Source of the DNA: VBDM01 sp035499735 | GTDB taxonomy: Bacteria; Pseudomonadota; Gammaproteobacteria; Burkholderiales; SG8-39 | Length of the DNA stretch: 64,000 nucleotides | Direction of reading: 5' to 3' | Assembly: GCA_035499735.1 (NCBI GenBank) | Contig: DATJYC010000031.1 | Coordinates: 1 to 64,000, forward strand | In this document: one piece after another, positions 18,301-26,814 of the stretch | Layout of the letters: each line of letters begins with the position of its first letter | Numbering within the stretch: position 1 is the first letter of the stretch | Position numbers and translations under genes: made by a program | The notes under the pieces: generated by a model | What the model was told of the DNA's origin: nothing | Database searches by the model: none | What the model saw: only the letters and a program-made list of their open reading frames with translations

Positions 18301-18402
18301 GGACAGCACCGACAGTTTGCCTAGGCCGGCGGCCAGGGCGAGCGTGGGCGCGGCCAGGCTCGCGAGTACCGCCAAAGAAGTTTTAGAGGCGAAGCTCCCC
18401 AC
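15400..18402 (-). CDS. fimV: FimV/HubP family polar-localisation protein
   Basis: Inner-membrane protein of 1,000 residues. Signal peptide to about residue 24; a FimV N-terminal domain (GQPLKAEIEI...); a Pro/Ala-rich linker; a periplasmic LysM domain (about 265-320, VRGDTLSKIA); a coiled coil (about 415-465); Ala-Lys-Pro repeats; a transmembrane helix (about 594-614); an acidic cytoplasmic region; and a C-terminal FimV domain (LDLAKAYEEMGDKDGARELL). Family members bind peptidoglycan and organise type IV pili and pole-located proteins. The start is GTG at 18402 with AGGGTGG upstream. Betaproteobacteria keep it next to asd and leuB. Confidence 0.93.
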   Translation of the reverse strand: MGSFASKTSLAVLASLAAPTLALAAGLGKLSVLSSLGQPLKAEIEIVSLQRGEGDSLGARLAPSDVFRQANVDMNPALSSIKFGVQRKESGQYVMTLASTQPINEPFVDMLVELNWANGRLVREYTFLLDPPEYAGPKRAASTQAAAPAAAAPAAVVPALAPAEQAAPQGTPPGAAEAPAAAPAEPTPVVAAVPLGPNVPGQPAPAVAAANAASAPNASAAVEPVPLPAGQVEVLPVEQTRAEPETAQVEAAPAPAAPTELAQEPGVKSSYEVVRGDTLSKIAMRNKVEGVSLQQMLVALFRANPDAFVADNMNRLRAGKIINIPDPDASENIAPADARRIVSAQYADFNDYRRSLGIAVASASAPQATRQASGQISPPREEKPAASKEPPKDELRLSRGDDAKRGAKGPGPSVADDLAAKDNALKEANERIAILQKNVQDLQNLVEMKNKAAAQLQQQAEAAKATAAKAEAAKAAPVPKVEPAPAVTKAPEPAKAPPAAKAPEAAKAPEAAKAPEVAKAPEVAKAPEVAKAPEAVAAKAPEAPKAPEAAKAPEPAKAPAPAKTEAAKAAPKKPAPAPQVETSFIDDLIGDPLYLGGAGGVVVLLAGYAAYAWRRKRSSQFENSIMSVVPSDADSVLGSVGGRNVDTSSSSIQSDFGQGSSKASAEEIDPIAEADVYMAYGRDAQAEEILKEALSKDSSRQAIRVKLLEIYANRKDTRAFESAANELHSATGGRGAEWEKIAALGLSIDPSNPLYGGKPGGTPPPAPPSQLPPGFNETAQMPSFNPPTTAAPSAPETEVPLNIDFDIGTSTAGAAALPDLDIGVASSSSSQPAAGLDFDLGLGGGDKAAAAALAPAPAAPAAAEPALSIDFDLPMGVKAVPAAAAAPAPAPAPSLELGAIDFDLGTKTDAAEPRAEAAAAASALDLSSISLDLGAPAAGGNGSGGVPEARWQEVATKLDLAKAYEEMGDKDGARELLKEVVKEGDIAQQQQAQTMLQALG
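16808..16879 (-). repeat. 18-base tandem repeat inside fimV
   Basis: Three identical 18-base units (16808-16825, 16826-16843, 16844-16861) and a fourth with two changes encode repeated APEVAK/APEAAK hexapeptides. Diverged copies continue on both sides. They lie just N-terminal to the transmembrane helix, in the periplasmic stalk. Tract length could vary by slippage. Confidence 0.85.
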
Positions 18403-18433
18403 TTGCCACCCTAAACCTACGTGGAAACAAACT

Positions 18434-18462
18434 AAAATACCATCATGGCCTTAGCCTTGCAA
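18434..18462 (-). promoter_or_regulatory. Possible fimV promoter
   Basis: On the minus strand a -35-like TTGCAA (18462-18457), a 17-base spacer and a -10-like TATTTT (18439-18434) stand 31 bases before the fimV GTG in the AT-richest part of the asd-fimV gap. The rest of that 163-base gap holds a short GC hairpin near 18556 without a T-run and nothing else I can recognise. Confidence 0.4.
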
Positions 18463-18565
18463 GCTAAACTTTCACGTCGGAAATTGCCTCAAGCCTTTAT
18501 TTTTACAGGGGGTTTGCGTGTTTTCACCCGGAGACCGGGGCCCAGCCAGAGCGCCCTCGTGAGGG

Positions 18566-19696
18566 CTAGGAGCTTGCGTCGAGGAGAATGCGCAACATTC
18601 TCCTGAGCGGCTCGGCGGCGCCCCAGAGCAATTGATCTCCGACCGTAAACGCAGCCAGATATGAGCCATTTCGCTCGAGCGCGAGCTTGCGAATCCGCCC
18701 GATCGGCACCTGAAGGGTGCCGCTCACCGCGGCGGGCGTGAGATCGCGAAGGCTCGCTTCGCGCTGGTTCGGAACGACCCTCACCCAGTCGTTCGCCTCG
18801 GCGAGCATCTGCTCGATCTCGTCGAGCGGAACGTCGCGCCGCAGCTTCACCGTGAGCGCCTGGCTGTGGCAGCGCATCGCGCCGATGCGCACGCACACGC
18901 CGTCGATCGGAACCGGCCGATCCTCGAGTCCCAGGATCTTGTTTCCCTCGGCCTGCCCCTTCCATTCCTCGCGGCTCTGGCCGTTGCCGAGATCCTTGTC
19001 GATCCAGGGAAGCAGGCTTCCCGCGAGCGACTGGCCAAACTGGGCGTGCGGAAGCGAGTCGTCCCGGAGCGCGGAGCTTACGGACTGATCGACCTCTAGG
19101 ATGGCCGCCGCGGGGTTGTCCAGCGCGACCCTCGCGACCTGGTGCACGAACCCCATTTGCCGCACGAGCTCGCGCATGTGCTCGGCGCCCGCGCCCGAGG
19201 CGGCCTGGTAGGTCATCGCGGTGACCCATTCGACCAGATCGGCCTTGAACAGGCCGTGCATGCTCATGAGCATAAGGCTCACGGTGCAGTTTCCGCCTAT
19301 GTAGTTGCGAACGCCCCGGGACAGCGCGCGCTCGATCAGGTCGCCGTTGACCGGATCGAGGATGATCACCGCATCGTCGCGCATGCGCAGCGCCGACGCC
19401 GCGTCGATCCAGTAGCCCTTCCATCCAGAGGCCCGCAGCTGCGGGTAGACCTCGTTCGTGTAGTCGCCTCCCTGGCAGGACACGACGACGTCCATCGCGG
19501 CGAGCTCCTTGACGCTCTTCGCGTCCTTGAGCGGCGCCGTCTCCTTCCCGATGAACGGCCCCATCTGCCCCACGCGGGAAGTCGAGAAGAACACCGGCTC
19601 GACGAGCGAGAAGTCGCGTTCGGCGTGCATGCGCTGCATCAGCACCGACCCGACCATCCCGCGCCAGCCAACGAATCCGACTCGTATCATGGCCAT
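18566..19696 (-). CDS. asd: Aspartate-semialdehyde dehydrogenase
   Basis: NADPH-dependent reduction of aspartyl phosphate to the semialdehyde, a branch point to lysine, diaminopimelate, threonine and methionine. 376 residues with the nucleotide-binding GFVGWRGMVGSVLMQRM at the N-terminus, the catalytic Cys in IGGNCTVSLM (near residue 135) and a QAASGAGAEHMREL region. Two in-frame ATGs (19696 and 19690) are possible. It lies between leuB and fimV, a conserved betaproteobacterial arrangement. Confidence 0.96.
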   Translation of the reverse strand: MAMIRVGFVGWRGMVGSVLMQRMHAERDFSLVEPVFFSTSRVGQMGPFIGKETAPLKDAKSVKELAAMDVVVSCQGGDYTNEVYPQLRASGWKGYWIDAASALRMRDDAVIILDPVNGDLIERALSRGVRNYIGGNCTVSLMLMSMHGLFKADLVEWVTAMTYQAASGAGAEHMRELVRQMGFVHQVARVALDNPAAAILEVDQSVSSALRDDSLPHAQFGQSLAGSLLPWIDKDLGNGQSREEWKGQAEGNKILGLEDRPVPIDGVCVRIGAMRCHSQALTVKLRRDVPLDEIEQMLAEANDWVRVVPNQREASLRDLTPAAVSGTLQVPIGRIRKLALERNGSYLAAFTVGDQLLWGAAEPLRRMLRILLDASS

Positions 19697-19744
19697 TCCT
19701 GGTTCACCCGTACCCGTATGCTAACGCACCGCGCCGCCGATGGC

Positions 19745-20800
19745 CTACAGCGCGGCGACGACGGAATCGCCCATCTCGCGGGTGCCGACCCTGCGCGTTC
19801 CTGGCTGGAAGATGTCGGCGGTGCGGTAGCCCTGCGAGAGAACCTTCCTCACCGCCGCCTCGATCCGCGCGGCGGCGGCATCGTGGTCGAGGCTGTAGCG
19901 CAGCATCATCGCGGCCGAGAGTATCGTCGCCAGCGGATTGGCGAGGTTCTTTCCGGCGATGTCGGGCGCGGACCCGTGGATCGGCTCGTACAGGCCCTTG
20001 CCCTTTTCGTCGAGCGAGGCCGAGGGCAGCATCCCGATCGAGCCGGTCAGCATCGACGCTTCGTCGGAGAGGATGTCCCCGAACATGTTCCCGGTCACGA
20101 TGACGTCGAATTGCTTTGGGTTCTTGAGTAGCTGCATCGCGGCGTTGTCGACGTACATGTGCGTGAGCTCTACGCCGGGGTATTCCGTGCCGACCGCGCT
20201 CACGACCTCGCGCCACAGCTGCGAGGTCTCGAGCACGTTCGCCTTGTCGACCGAGCAAACCTTCTTCCTGCGCCTGAGCGCCGCGCGGAACCCCGCGTGC
20301 GCGATGCGCCGGATCTCCGGCTCTGAGTAGCGCATGGTGTCGAAGCCTTCGCGCGTTCCTTTCGCGTCGGTGCGGATCCCGCGCGGCTGGCCGAAGTAAA
20401 TGTCCCCGGTCAGTTCGCGCAGAATGAGCAGGTCGAGCCCCGCCACGACCTCGGACCGCAGCGTCGACGCGTCCGCGAGCTCGGGGAAGACCGATGCGGG
20501 CCGCAGATTGGCGAAGAGGTCCAGCTCCTTCCTGAGCACGAGGATGGCCTGCTCGGGGCGCTTCCCGCGCGGCAGCGCGTCGTAGCGCGGACCGCCGACG
20601 GCGCCGAACAGGACCGCGTCGGCCCTTTTCGCGAGCGCGAGGGTGGCGCCGGGGATCGGGTCCCCCGCCGCGTCATAGGCCGCTCCGCCGACCGGCGCGC
20701 TTTCGATCTCGAGCCCAAGCCCCAGAGCCTCGAGGACCTTCACCGCCTCGGCGACGACCTCCGGTCCGACGCCGTCGCCGGGGAGCACCGCGATGCTCAT
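19745..20800 (-). CDS. leuB: 3-isopropylmalate dehydrogenase
   Basis: Oxidative decarboxylation of 3-isopropylmalate in leucine synthesis. 351 residues with LPGDGVGPEV at the N-terminus, the substrate arginines in the ILVLRKELDLFANLRP region, VDKANVLETS, the metal-binding NMFGDILSDEASML and GSAPDIAGKNLANP. It follows leuD by six bases and precedes asd by 48. Confidence 0.97.
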   Translation of the reverse strand: MSIAVLPGDGVGPEVVAEAVKVLEALGLGLEIESAPVGGAAYDAAGDPIPGATLALAKRADAVLFGAVGGPRYDALPRGKRPEQAILVLRKELDLFANLRPASVFPELADASTLRSEVVAGLDLLILRELTGDIYFGQPRGIRTDAKGTREGFDTMRYSEPEIRRIAHAGFRAALRRRKKVCSVDKANVLETSQLWREVVSAVGTEYPGVELTHMYVDNAAMQLLKNPKQFDVIVTGNMFGDILSDEASMLTGSIGMLPSASLDEKGKGLYEPIHGSAPDIAGKNLANPLATILSAAMMLRYSLDHDAAAARIEAAVRKVLSQGYRTADIFQPGTRRVGTREMGDSVVAAL

Positions 20801-20806
20801 GGTCGC

Positions 20807-21448
20807 CTAGCCGAACAGCCAGGGCTGCTCGAGACGGCGCCTCTCCTCGAAGGCGCGGACCTTGTCGGCGTGGCGCAGGGTCAGCCCGATGTCGTCGAGG
20901 CCGTTCGTCAGGCAGTACTTGAAGAACGCGGCGATCTCGAAACGCATCGCCGTGGCGCCATCGGGCGTCGCGACGGTCTGTTTCTCGAGGTCGACGACGA
21001 GACGGAACCCGGGAAACGCCGCGACCTCGTGGAATAGGCGATCGACTTCGCTCTCGGTGAGCACAACCGGCAGCAGGCCGTTCTTCACGGAGTTGCTGAA
21101 GAAGATATCGGCGTACGAGGGCGCGATGACGGCGCGAAAGCCGTACTCGGCCAGTGCCCAGGGCGCGTGCTCCCGGGAGCTGCCGCAGCCGAAGTTCCTG
21201 CGCGCGAGCAGGATGCTCGCGCCCCGGTAGCGCGGCTGGTTGAGAACGAAATCCGGGTTGAGCCGGCGCTCCGACTGGGGCTTGCCCGGCCGGCCTTCGT
21301 CGAGATAGCGCCACCCGTCGAACAGGTTGGGACCGAACCCGGTGCGCTTGATCGATTTCAGGAATTGCTTCGGGATGATGACATCGGTGTCGACGTCGGC
21401 GCGGTCCATCGGGGCAACCAGCCCGTTCAGCACGGTGAATTTTTCCAT
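20807..21448 (-). CDS. leuD: 3-isopropylmalate dehydratase small subunit
   Basis: Swivel-domain subunit of the leucine-pathway isomerase, partner of LeuC. 213 residues from the ATG at 21448 (MEKFTVLNGLVAPMDRADVDTD); an upstream in-frame start would run back into leuC. The signature NFGCGSSREHAPWAL is intact. The start lies ten bases after leuC. Confidence 0.96.
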   Translation of the reverse strand: MEKFTVLNGLVAPMDRADVDTDVIIPKQFLKSIKRTGFGPNLFDGWRYLDEGRPGKPQSERRLNPDFVLNQPRYRGASILLARRNFGCGSSREHAPWALAEYGFRAVIAPSYADIFFSNSVKNGLLPVVLTESEVDRLFHEVAAFPGFRLVVDLEKQTVATPDGATAMRFEIAAFFKYCLTNGLDDIGLTLRHADKVRAFEERRRLEQPWLFG

Positions 21449-21458
21449 CAGCGCCTTC

Positions 21459-22865
21459 CTATCTCCATTGGCGCACATCGACGAAGTGGCCCGCGATCGC
21501 CGCCGCCGCCGCCATCTCCGGGCTCACCAGGTGCGTGCGCCCGCCCGCGCCCTGCCTGCCTTCGAAGTTCCGGTTCGAGGTCGACGCGGAGCGCTCGCCC
21601 GCCTCGAGCCGGTCTGCGTTCATCGCGAGGCACATCGAGCAGCCCGGCTCGCGCCACTCGAATCCGGCGTCGCGAAATACGCGGTCCAGGCCCTCCTTCT
21701 CCGCCTGCGCCTTGACCAGCCCGGATCCCGGCACGACCATCGCGAGCCTGATGTTCGATGCGATGTGCCGTCCGCGCACGATCGCAGCAGCCGCACGCAG
21801 GTCCTCGATCCGGGAGTTCGTGCACGAGCCGATGAACACCTTGTCGAGGCGGATCTCCGTCATCGGGGTATTCGGCTCCAGGCCCATGTAGGTCAGCGCC
21901 CTCTCCATGCCCTCGCGCCGGATCGAGTCCTTCTCGCGGTCGGGGTCGGGAACGCGGCCGTCCACGGTCACCACCATTTCCGGGGAAGTGCCCCAGGTGA
22001 CCTGCGGCTTGATCTCGCGCGCGTCGATTGTCACTTCCCTGTCGAACTCCGCGCCCGGGTCGCTCCTGAGCGTCTGCCAATGGGCGACGGCCCGGTCCCA
22101 CAACTCTCCGCGCGGCGCGAACGGCCTGCCCTTCAGGTAGCCGATGGTCGTCTCGTCGACGGCGATCAGGCCCGCGCGCGCCCCGGCCTCGATCGACATG
22201 TTGCACAGAGTCATGCGCCCTTCCATCGAGAGCGAGCGCACCGTGCTGCCCGCGTACTCTATGGTGCAGCCGGTTCCTCCGGCGATGCCGATTTTGCCGA
22301 TCACGGCCAGTATCACGTCCTTCGCGGACACGCCGCGCGGCAGCGGACCCTCGATCCGCACCAGCATGTTCTTCATCTTCTTCGCGAGCAGGCACTGCGT
22401 CGAGAGCACGTGCTCGACCTCGGAAGTGCCGATGCCGAACGCGAGGCAGGCGAAAGCGCCGTGCGTGCTGGTGTGCGAGTCTCCGCACACCACGGTCATC
22501 CCGGGGAGCGTCGCGCCCTGCTCCGGGCCGATGACGTGCACGATGCCCTGGCGCACGTCGTCCATCCTGAATTCGACGATGCCGTGCTCGGCGCAGTTCG
22601 CATCGAGCGTGTCGACCTGCAGGCGCGAAACGGGATCGCTGATCCCGGCCGCGCGGCCGGTCGTCGGGACATTGTGGTCGGCTACCGCGAGGTTGGCCGA
22701 GACTCGCCACAGCTTGCGGCCCGCGAGCTTCATGCCCTCGAAGGCCTGCGGGCTCGTGACCTCGTGGACCAGGTGCCGGTCGATGTACAGGAGGGTCGTG
22801 CCGTCTTCCTCGGCGTGGACGGCGTGAGAATCCCAGAGCTTGTCGTACAGCGTGCGCGGGGTCAT
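21459..22865 (-). CDS. leuC: 3-isopropylmalate dehydratase large subunit
   Basis: Aconitase-family enzyme that isomerises 2- to 3-isopropylmalate with a 4Fe-4S cluster. 468 residues; cluster cysteines are visible in FIGSCTNSRIEDL and in EPGCSMCLAMN. The N-terminal TLYDKLWDSH and the VCGDSHTSTHGAFA block are typical. First gene of leuC-leuD-leuB; a TATAAT box lies 27 bases before the start. Confidence 0.97.
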   Translation of the reverse strand: MTPRTLYDKLWDSHAVHAEEDGTTLLYIDRHLVHEVTSPQAFEGMKLAGRKLWRVSANLAVADHNVPTTGRAAGISDPVSRLQVDTLDANCAEHGIVEFRMDDVRQGIVHVIGPEQGATLPGMTVVCGDSHTSTHGAFACLAFGIGTSEVEHVLSTQCLLAKKMKNMLVRIEGPLPRGVSAKDVILAVIGKIGIAGGTGCTIEYAGSTVRSLSMEGRMTLCNMSIEAGARAGLIAVDETTIGYLKGRPFAPRGELWDRAVAHWQTLRSDPGAEFDREVTIDAREIKPQVTWGTSPEMVVTVDGRVPDPDREKDSIRREGMERALTYMGLEPNTPMTEIRLDKVFIGSCTNSRIEDLRAAAAIVRGRHIASNIRLAMVVPGSGLVKAQAEKEGLDRVFRDAGFEWREPGCSMCLAMNADRLEAGERSASTSNRNFEGRQGAGGRTHLVSPEMAAAAAIAGHFVDVRQWR

Positions 22866-22891
22866 TGCGATTTCGACAGCGGCAAACGGAA

Positions 22892-22897
22892 ATTATA
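22892..22897 (-). promoter_or_regulatory. -10 box of the leuCDB promoter
   Basis: A perfect TATAAT on the minus strand in the short gap before leuC. The -35 region about 17 bases away (GGTCTT) is poor, so an activator may be needed. The leader would be about 20 bases, leaving no room for an attenuator peptide. Confidence 0.5.
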
Positions 22898-22944
22898 CCG
22901 GATTGCCCTCCACGAAGACCCGAAACGCCCGCCGGAACGGCGCG

Positions 22945-23775
22945 CTAGCGCGAGTGCGCGGCCTCGTACAGCGGCATGACGCGCTCGGCGTAGCTCTGCA
23001 CGTCGCGAGTCCGGGTCTGATCCGAAGGGTGCGTCGACAGCCACTCGGGCGGCTTGCCGCCGCCCAGCTTGCCCATTTTCTGCCACAGCGACACGGCGGC
23101 GCGCGGATCGTAGCCGGAGCGCGCGGCGAGCTCCACGCCGATGCGGTCGGCCTCGGTCTCCTGCGTGCGCGAATGGGGCAGCGCCAGCGTGACGTCGAGC
23201 ACGGTCTGGGTCAGCTGCGTTCCGATGTCGCCGATACCCAGCGCGATGCCCACTGCCTGCGCTCCCAGGTTCTGGACCATCTGCTCGCTCGCGCGCTCGC
23301 GACCGTGCTCGCGCAGAGCGTGCCCGATCTCGTGCCCCATCACGGCGGCGAGCTCGTCGTCGGTGATTTTCAGGCTGGTGATCAGGCCCGTGTACACCGC
23401 GATCCTGCCGCCCGGCATGCACCACGCGTTCACCTCGTTCGTGGTGACGACGTGCACCTCCCATTTCCACCCCGGCGCATCGCCGCGGAACGCCGCCGTG
23501 CTCGGAATGAGGCGGTTGGCAATGGCGCGCACCCGTGCAAGCTGGGCCGCGTCCTGGTCGAGCTGGTTCTTCTTTCGCGCGTCGGCGAGGACCTGGGCGT
23601 AGGCCTGCGCGGCGCTCCGTTCCATATCGGCTTCGGAAACCAGAAACGACATGCTCTGCTTGCGATCGACGCCGACCACGCCGCTCTGGGTGGTCTGCAC
23701 GCTCTGGCAGGCGCACAACGCCGTAAGCGCCAGGGTCGAGGCGGCGCGCTTCGTGATTCTCGGCAACGCTCTCAT
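22945..23775 (-). CDS. M48 family zinc metalloprotease, lipoprotein
   Basis: 276 residues from the ATG at 23775. The N-terminus (MRALPRITKR, hydrophobic stretch, LCAC) looks like a lipoprotein signal with Cys near residue 23. The zinc motif is GHEIGHAL, and a downstream TQETEADRIGVELAARSG supplies the third ligand. This is the family of LoiP and BepA, which degrade misfolded outer-membrane proteins; an envelope quality-control role is inferred. It lies downstream of the divergent membrane/spermidine-synthase-like gene and is followed by the leu promoter region. Confidence 0.9.
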   Translation of the reverse strand: MRALPRITKRAASTLALTALCACQSVQTTQSGVVGVDRKQSMSFLVSEADMERSAAQAYAQVLADARKKNQLDQDAAQLARVRAIANRLIPSTAAFRGDAPGWKWEVHVVTTNEVNAWCMPGGRIAVYTGLITSLKITDDELAAVMGHEIGHALREHGRERASEQMVQNLGAQAVGIALGIGDIGTQLTQTVLDVTLALPHSRTQETEADRIGVELAARSGYDPRAAVSLWQKMGKLGGGKPPEWLSTHPSDQTRTRDVQSYAERVMPLYEAAHSR

Positions 23776-23784
23776 GTCGCTAAG

Positions 23785-23790
23785 TATAAT
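23785..23790 (+). promoter_or_regulatory. -10 box for the spermidine-synthase-like gene
   Basis: TATAAT 28 bases before the ATG at 23818, in the 42-base gap between divergent genes. The -35 region is not recognisable. The same bases read TATACT on the minus strand, but that would start transcription inside the M48 gene and is probably chance. Confidence 0.4.
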
Positions 23791-23817
23791 GCCGCGTCCC
23801 TGCGCCGAACCGACGAC

Positions 23818-26814
23818 ATGAGCCGCGTACCCCGCAGCGCGTTCTTCTTCCTCTTCACCGTGTCCGGTTTCGCGGGGCTGATCTACGAGTCGATCTGGAG
23901 CCACTATCTCAAGCTGTTCCTCGGGCACGCGGCCTACGCGCAGACGCTGGTGCTCGCGCTTTTCATGGGCGGGATGGCGGTCGGCGCCTGGCTGTGCAGC
24001 CTGTGGTCTGCGCGCTGGCGGAATCTTCTGCGGGGCTACGCGCTCGCCGAGGCGCTGATCGGGCTCGCGGCGCTCGCGTTCCATCCCGTCTTCGTCGCGA
24101 CGACCGACGCCGCATACACGAGCGTGCTCCCGGCGCTCGGCGGAGAGGCGTCGGCGACGCTCTTCAAATGGACCCTCGCCGGCGCCCTGATCCTGCCGCA
24201 GTCGGTGCTCCTCGGCATGACCTTCCCGCTCATGAGCGCGGGGCTGATCCGGCGCTATCCGGCGGCGCCCGGCGAGGCGCTCGCGATGCTCTACTTCACG
24301 AACAGCTTCGGCGCGGCCGTCGGCGTCCTGGCGAGCGGCTTCGTGCTGATCGAGGCCCTGGGGCTGCCCGGAACGGTGCGGGTCGCCGGCGTCCTGAACC
24401 TCGCCCTCGCCGCGGTCGTGTGGACCCTGGCCGGAGGCGCCGAGCCGGCTCCCGAGGCGCGCGTCGCCGCGGGCGATCGCGGAGACGGCCGGACCGAGCG
24501 CGTCCTTCTGGCCGTCGCGCTGCTCACGGGCGTGGCGTCGTTCGTATTCGAGATCGGCTGGATCCGGATGCTCTCGCTCGTCCTCGGATCCTCCACGCAC
24601 TCGTTCGAGCTGATGCTGTCGGCCTTCATCCTCGGCATCGCTTGCGGCGGCTACTGGGTGCGCCGGCGCATCGACGCCATCGCCGATCCGGCGCGCTTCC
24701 TGGGCGTGGTGCTCACGATGATGGGGCTGCTCGCGCTCGCCACGCTGCCGCTCTACGGCCAGATGTTCGGACTGATGCGGCTGGTGATCGAGGCGCTGGC
24801 GAGAACCGACGCGGGCTACGCGCTCTTTCTCGTCGCCAGCGACGGCATCGCGCTCGCCGTCATGTTCCCCGCCACGTTCTGCGCGGGCATGACGCTGCCC
24901 CTCATCACCTACGCGCTGCTGCGCGGGGGCCAGGGCGAAGAGGCGATCGGCGCGGTGTACTCGGCGAACACCCTGGGCTCGATCGCGGGCGTGTTCTTCG
25001 CGGCCCACATCGGCCTGCCCTGGCTGGGACTGAAGAGCCTGATCGCCTGCGGCGCGGCGCTCGACGCCGGCCTCGGCCTCGTGCTGCTGTGGCGGGCGGC
25101 GGGAGAGCGCTCGCTGCGGCTGGGCGCCGCGGCGCTGTGCCTGGTCTGCTTCGGCGTCGTCCTCGGCCTGGTTCAGCTCGATCCCTACAAGATGGCGTCG
25201 GGCGTGTTCCGCCACGGCGACCTTTACACGACGAGCGAAGCGAGCATGATCTCGTACCGCGACGGCAAGACGACCACGGTGAGCCTCATGGATTTCGGCA
25301 CCGACCGCAGCCTGCGCACCAACGGGAAGTCGGACGGCGCCATCAACATGGACCCGGACGGCCCGCGCGTCTCGGACGAGGTCACGATGACGCTCACGGC
25401 GGTGGTTCCGCTCGCCCACCGGCCCGACGCGACGAGCGCCGCAGTGATCGGGATCGGCACCGGGCTCACGACGCATACGCTGCTCGGCTCGCCAGTTCTG
25501 CGCTCGGTCGAGACAGTCGAGATCGAACCGGCGATGGCCGAGGCCTCCCGGCTCTTCGCCCCGCGCAATTCCAACGCCTTCGCCGATCCGCGCAGCCACA
25601 TCGTCTTCGACGACGCCAAGACCTTCTTCTCCACGCACAACCGCAAGTACGACATCATCGTCTCGGAGCCCTCGAATCCCTGGGTGAGCGGGGTGTCTAG
25701 CCTGTTCACCTCCGAGTTCTACCGGCTGGTGCGCCGCCACCTCAACCCGGACGGGATCCTCGTGCAGTGGTTCCAGATGTACGAGATCGACTCGAGCCTC
25801 ATCGCATCGGTGCTGCGCGCGCTCGGCGAGAACTTCCCGGACTACGCGGTTTTCGCCGCCACCGGCAGCGACCTCCTGATCGTCGCGGGCGAGACGTCCA
25901 CGCTGAACCGCCCGCTCGCCGACGTCTTCGCTTCGATGCCCGGCGCCGCGCGCGAGCTGCGGCGCGTCCACGTCACCTCGATCCGGGACATCGAGGCCCG
26001 GCGCATCGGGGGCAAGCGCTCGCTCGCCCCGATGTTCCTCGGCTACGGCGTGCCGGCGAATTCCGACTACTACCCCTACCTGGACCTGCACGCGGCCAAG
26101 TACCGCTTCCTGCATCAGACCGCCGACGAGCTGACCGGCCTGCTGTCTTACAGCGTTCCGGTCGTGGCGCTGCTCGAGGGGAGGAAAACGAGCACCGCCG
26201 ATCCGAAAGGCGGCGGGCAGGAATACCTCGACGCGCTCGAGCAGGCGCGCCGCGCGCAGTACGCGAAGGACTACCTGCTGCTGCCGAAGCCGCCCGAGCC
26301 GGTCGCGATTCCGCGCCCCTACCAGAAGGACCTCGAGCTGGTGCGCACGCGCCTCATCGAGTGCCGCGACGTGGGGCGCTCGGACATCTGGTTTCATTCG
26401 CTCTACGAGCTGTCGCGCACGCTGAACCCGATGCTGTCCGCCGACGAGGCGAAAGCGGTGTGGGACCGCATCGGGCAAGCGCCGTGCAGCGCGCAGCTCA
26501 CCGCGGCCGAGCGGCAGTGGATCGGCCTGTTCCGCGCGGTGGGAGAGCGCTCGGGCAAGGACATGGCGCGCATCGCCGAGACGCTGCTCGCGAAGGACAG
26601 CGATCTTCCCATGGGGCACCGGCAATACCTGATCGCGGCCGGCATGGCAGGGTATCTCGCGCAAGGGGAGCGCGCGGAAGCCGCGGCGCTGTGGAACCGG
26701 TATCCGGAGGACACCGACCGGACCGGGGACGTGGGCCTGCGCCTGCTCTACGCGAACGCCTTCCCGGCGAGTTCTAGCGCGCCTTCCCAGGAATCGGCGG
26801 CAGCGGAGCAGTAA
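23818..26814 (+). CDS. Polytopic membrane protein fused to a spermidine synthase-like domain
   Basis: 998 residues from the ATG at 23818; the frame is open further upstream but that part overlaps the leuC/M48 genes antisense. The first ~500 residues hold about 12 hydrophobic helices in two similar halves (SGFAGLIYESIW and SFVFEIGWIRML begin each). Residues ~510-790 are a SpeE-like Rossmann domain with AVIGIGTG, TVEIEPAM, VFDDAKTFF and SEPSNPWVSG. A further ~200 residues follow that I do not recognise. Such fused proteins are annotated as spermidine synthases, but the polyamine activity is unproven. The 3' end overlaps aroC by 41 bases. Confidence 0.85.
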   Translation: MSRVPRSAFFFLFTVSGFAGLIYESIWSHYLKLFLGHAAYAQTLVLALFMGGMAVGAWLCSLWSARWRNLLRGYALAEALIGLAALAFHPVFVATTDAAYTSVLPALGGEASATLFKWTLAGALILPQSVLLGMTFPLMSAGLIRRYPAAPGEALAMLYFTNSFGAAVGVLASGFVLIEALGLPGTVRVAGVLNLALAAVVWTLAGGAEPAPEARVAAGDRGDGRTERVLLAVALLTGVASFVFEIGWIRMLSLVLGSSTHSFELMLSAFILGIACGGYWVRRRIDAIADPARFLGVVLTMMGLLALATLPLYGQMFGLMRLVIEALARTDAGYALFLVASDGIALAVMFPATFCAGMTLPLITYALLRGGQGEEAIGAVYSANTLGSIAGVFFAAHIGLPWLGLKSLIACGAALDAGLGLVLLWRAAGERSLRLGAAALCLVCFGVVLGLVQLDPYKMASGVFRHGDLYTTSEASMISYRDGKTTTVSLMDFGTDRSLRTNGKSDGAINMDPDGPRVSDEVTMTLTAVVPLAHRPDATSAAVIGIGTGLTTHTLLGSPVLRSVETVEIEPAMAEASRLFAPRNSNAFADPRSHIVFDDAKTFFSTHNRKYDIIVSEPSNPWVSGVSSLFTSEFYRLVRRHLNPDGILVQWFQMYEIDSSLIASVLRALGENFPDYAVFAATGSDLLIVAGETSTLNRPLADVFASMPGAARELRRVHVTSIRDIEARRIGGKRSLAPMFLGYGVPANSDYYPYLDLHAAKYRFLHQTADELTGLLSYSVPVVALLEGRKTSTADPKGGGQEYLDALEQARRAQYAKDYLLLPKPPEPVAIPRPYQKDLELVRTRLIECRDVGRSDIWFHSLYELSRTLNPMLSADEAKAVWDRIGQAPCSAQLTAAERQWIGLFRAVGERSGKDMARIAETLLAKDSDLPMGHRQYLIAAGMAGYLAQGERAEAAALWNRYPEDTDRTGDVGLRLLYANAFPASSSAPSQESAAAEQ

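Noticed and set aside
16219..18324. Long plus-strand frame inside fimV rich in Arg/Gly/Leu
   Set aside because: It is the shadow of the Ala/Pro/Lys repeats of fimV, with no start signal or family likeness.
18550..18566. Terminator candidate after asd (GCCCTCACGAGGGC on the minus strand)
   Set aside because: A short stem without a following T-run; too weak to call.
23783..23788. TATACT on the minus strand as promoter of the M48 gene
   Set aside because: It is eight bases before the ATG, so transcription would begin inside the coding sequence; the plus-strand reading as TATAAT is better placed.
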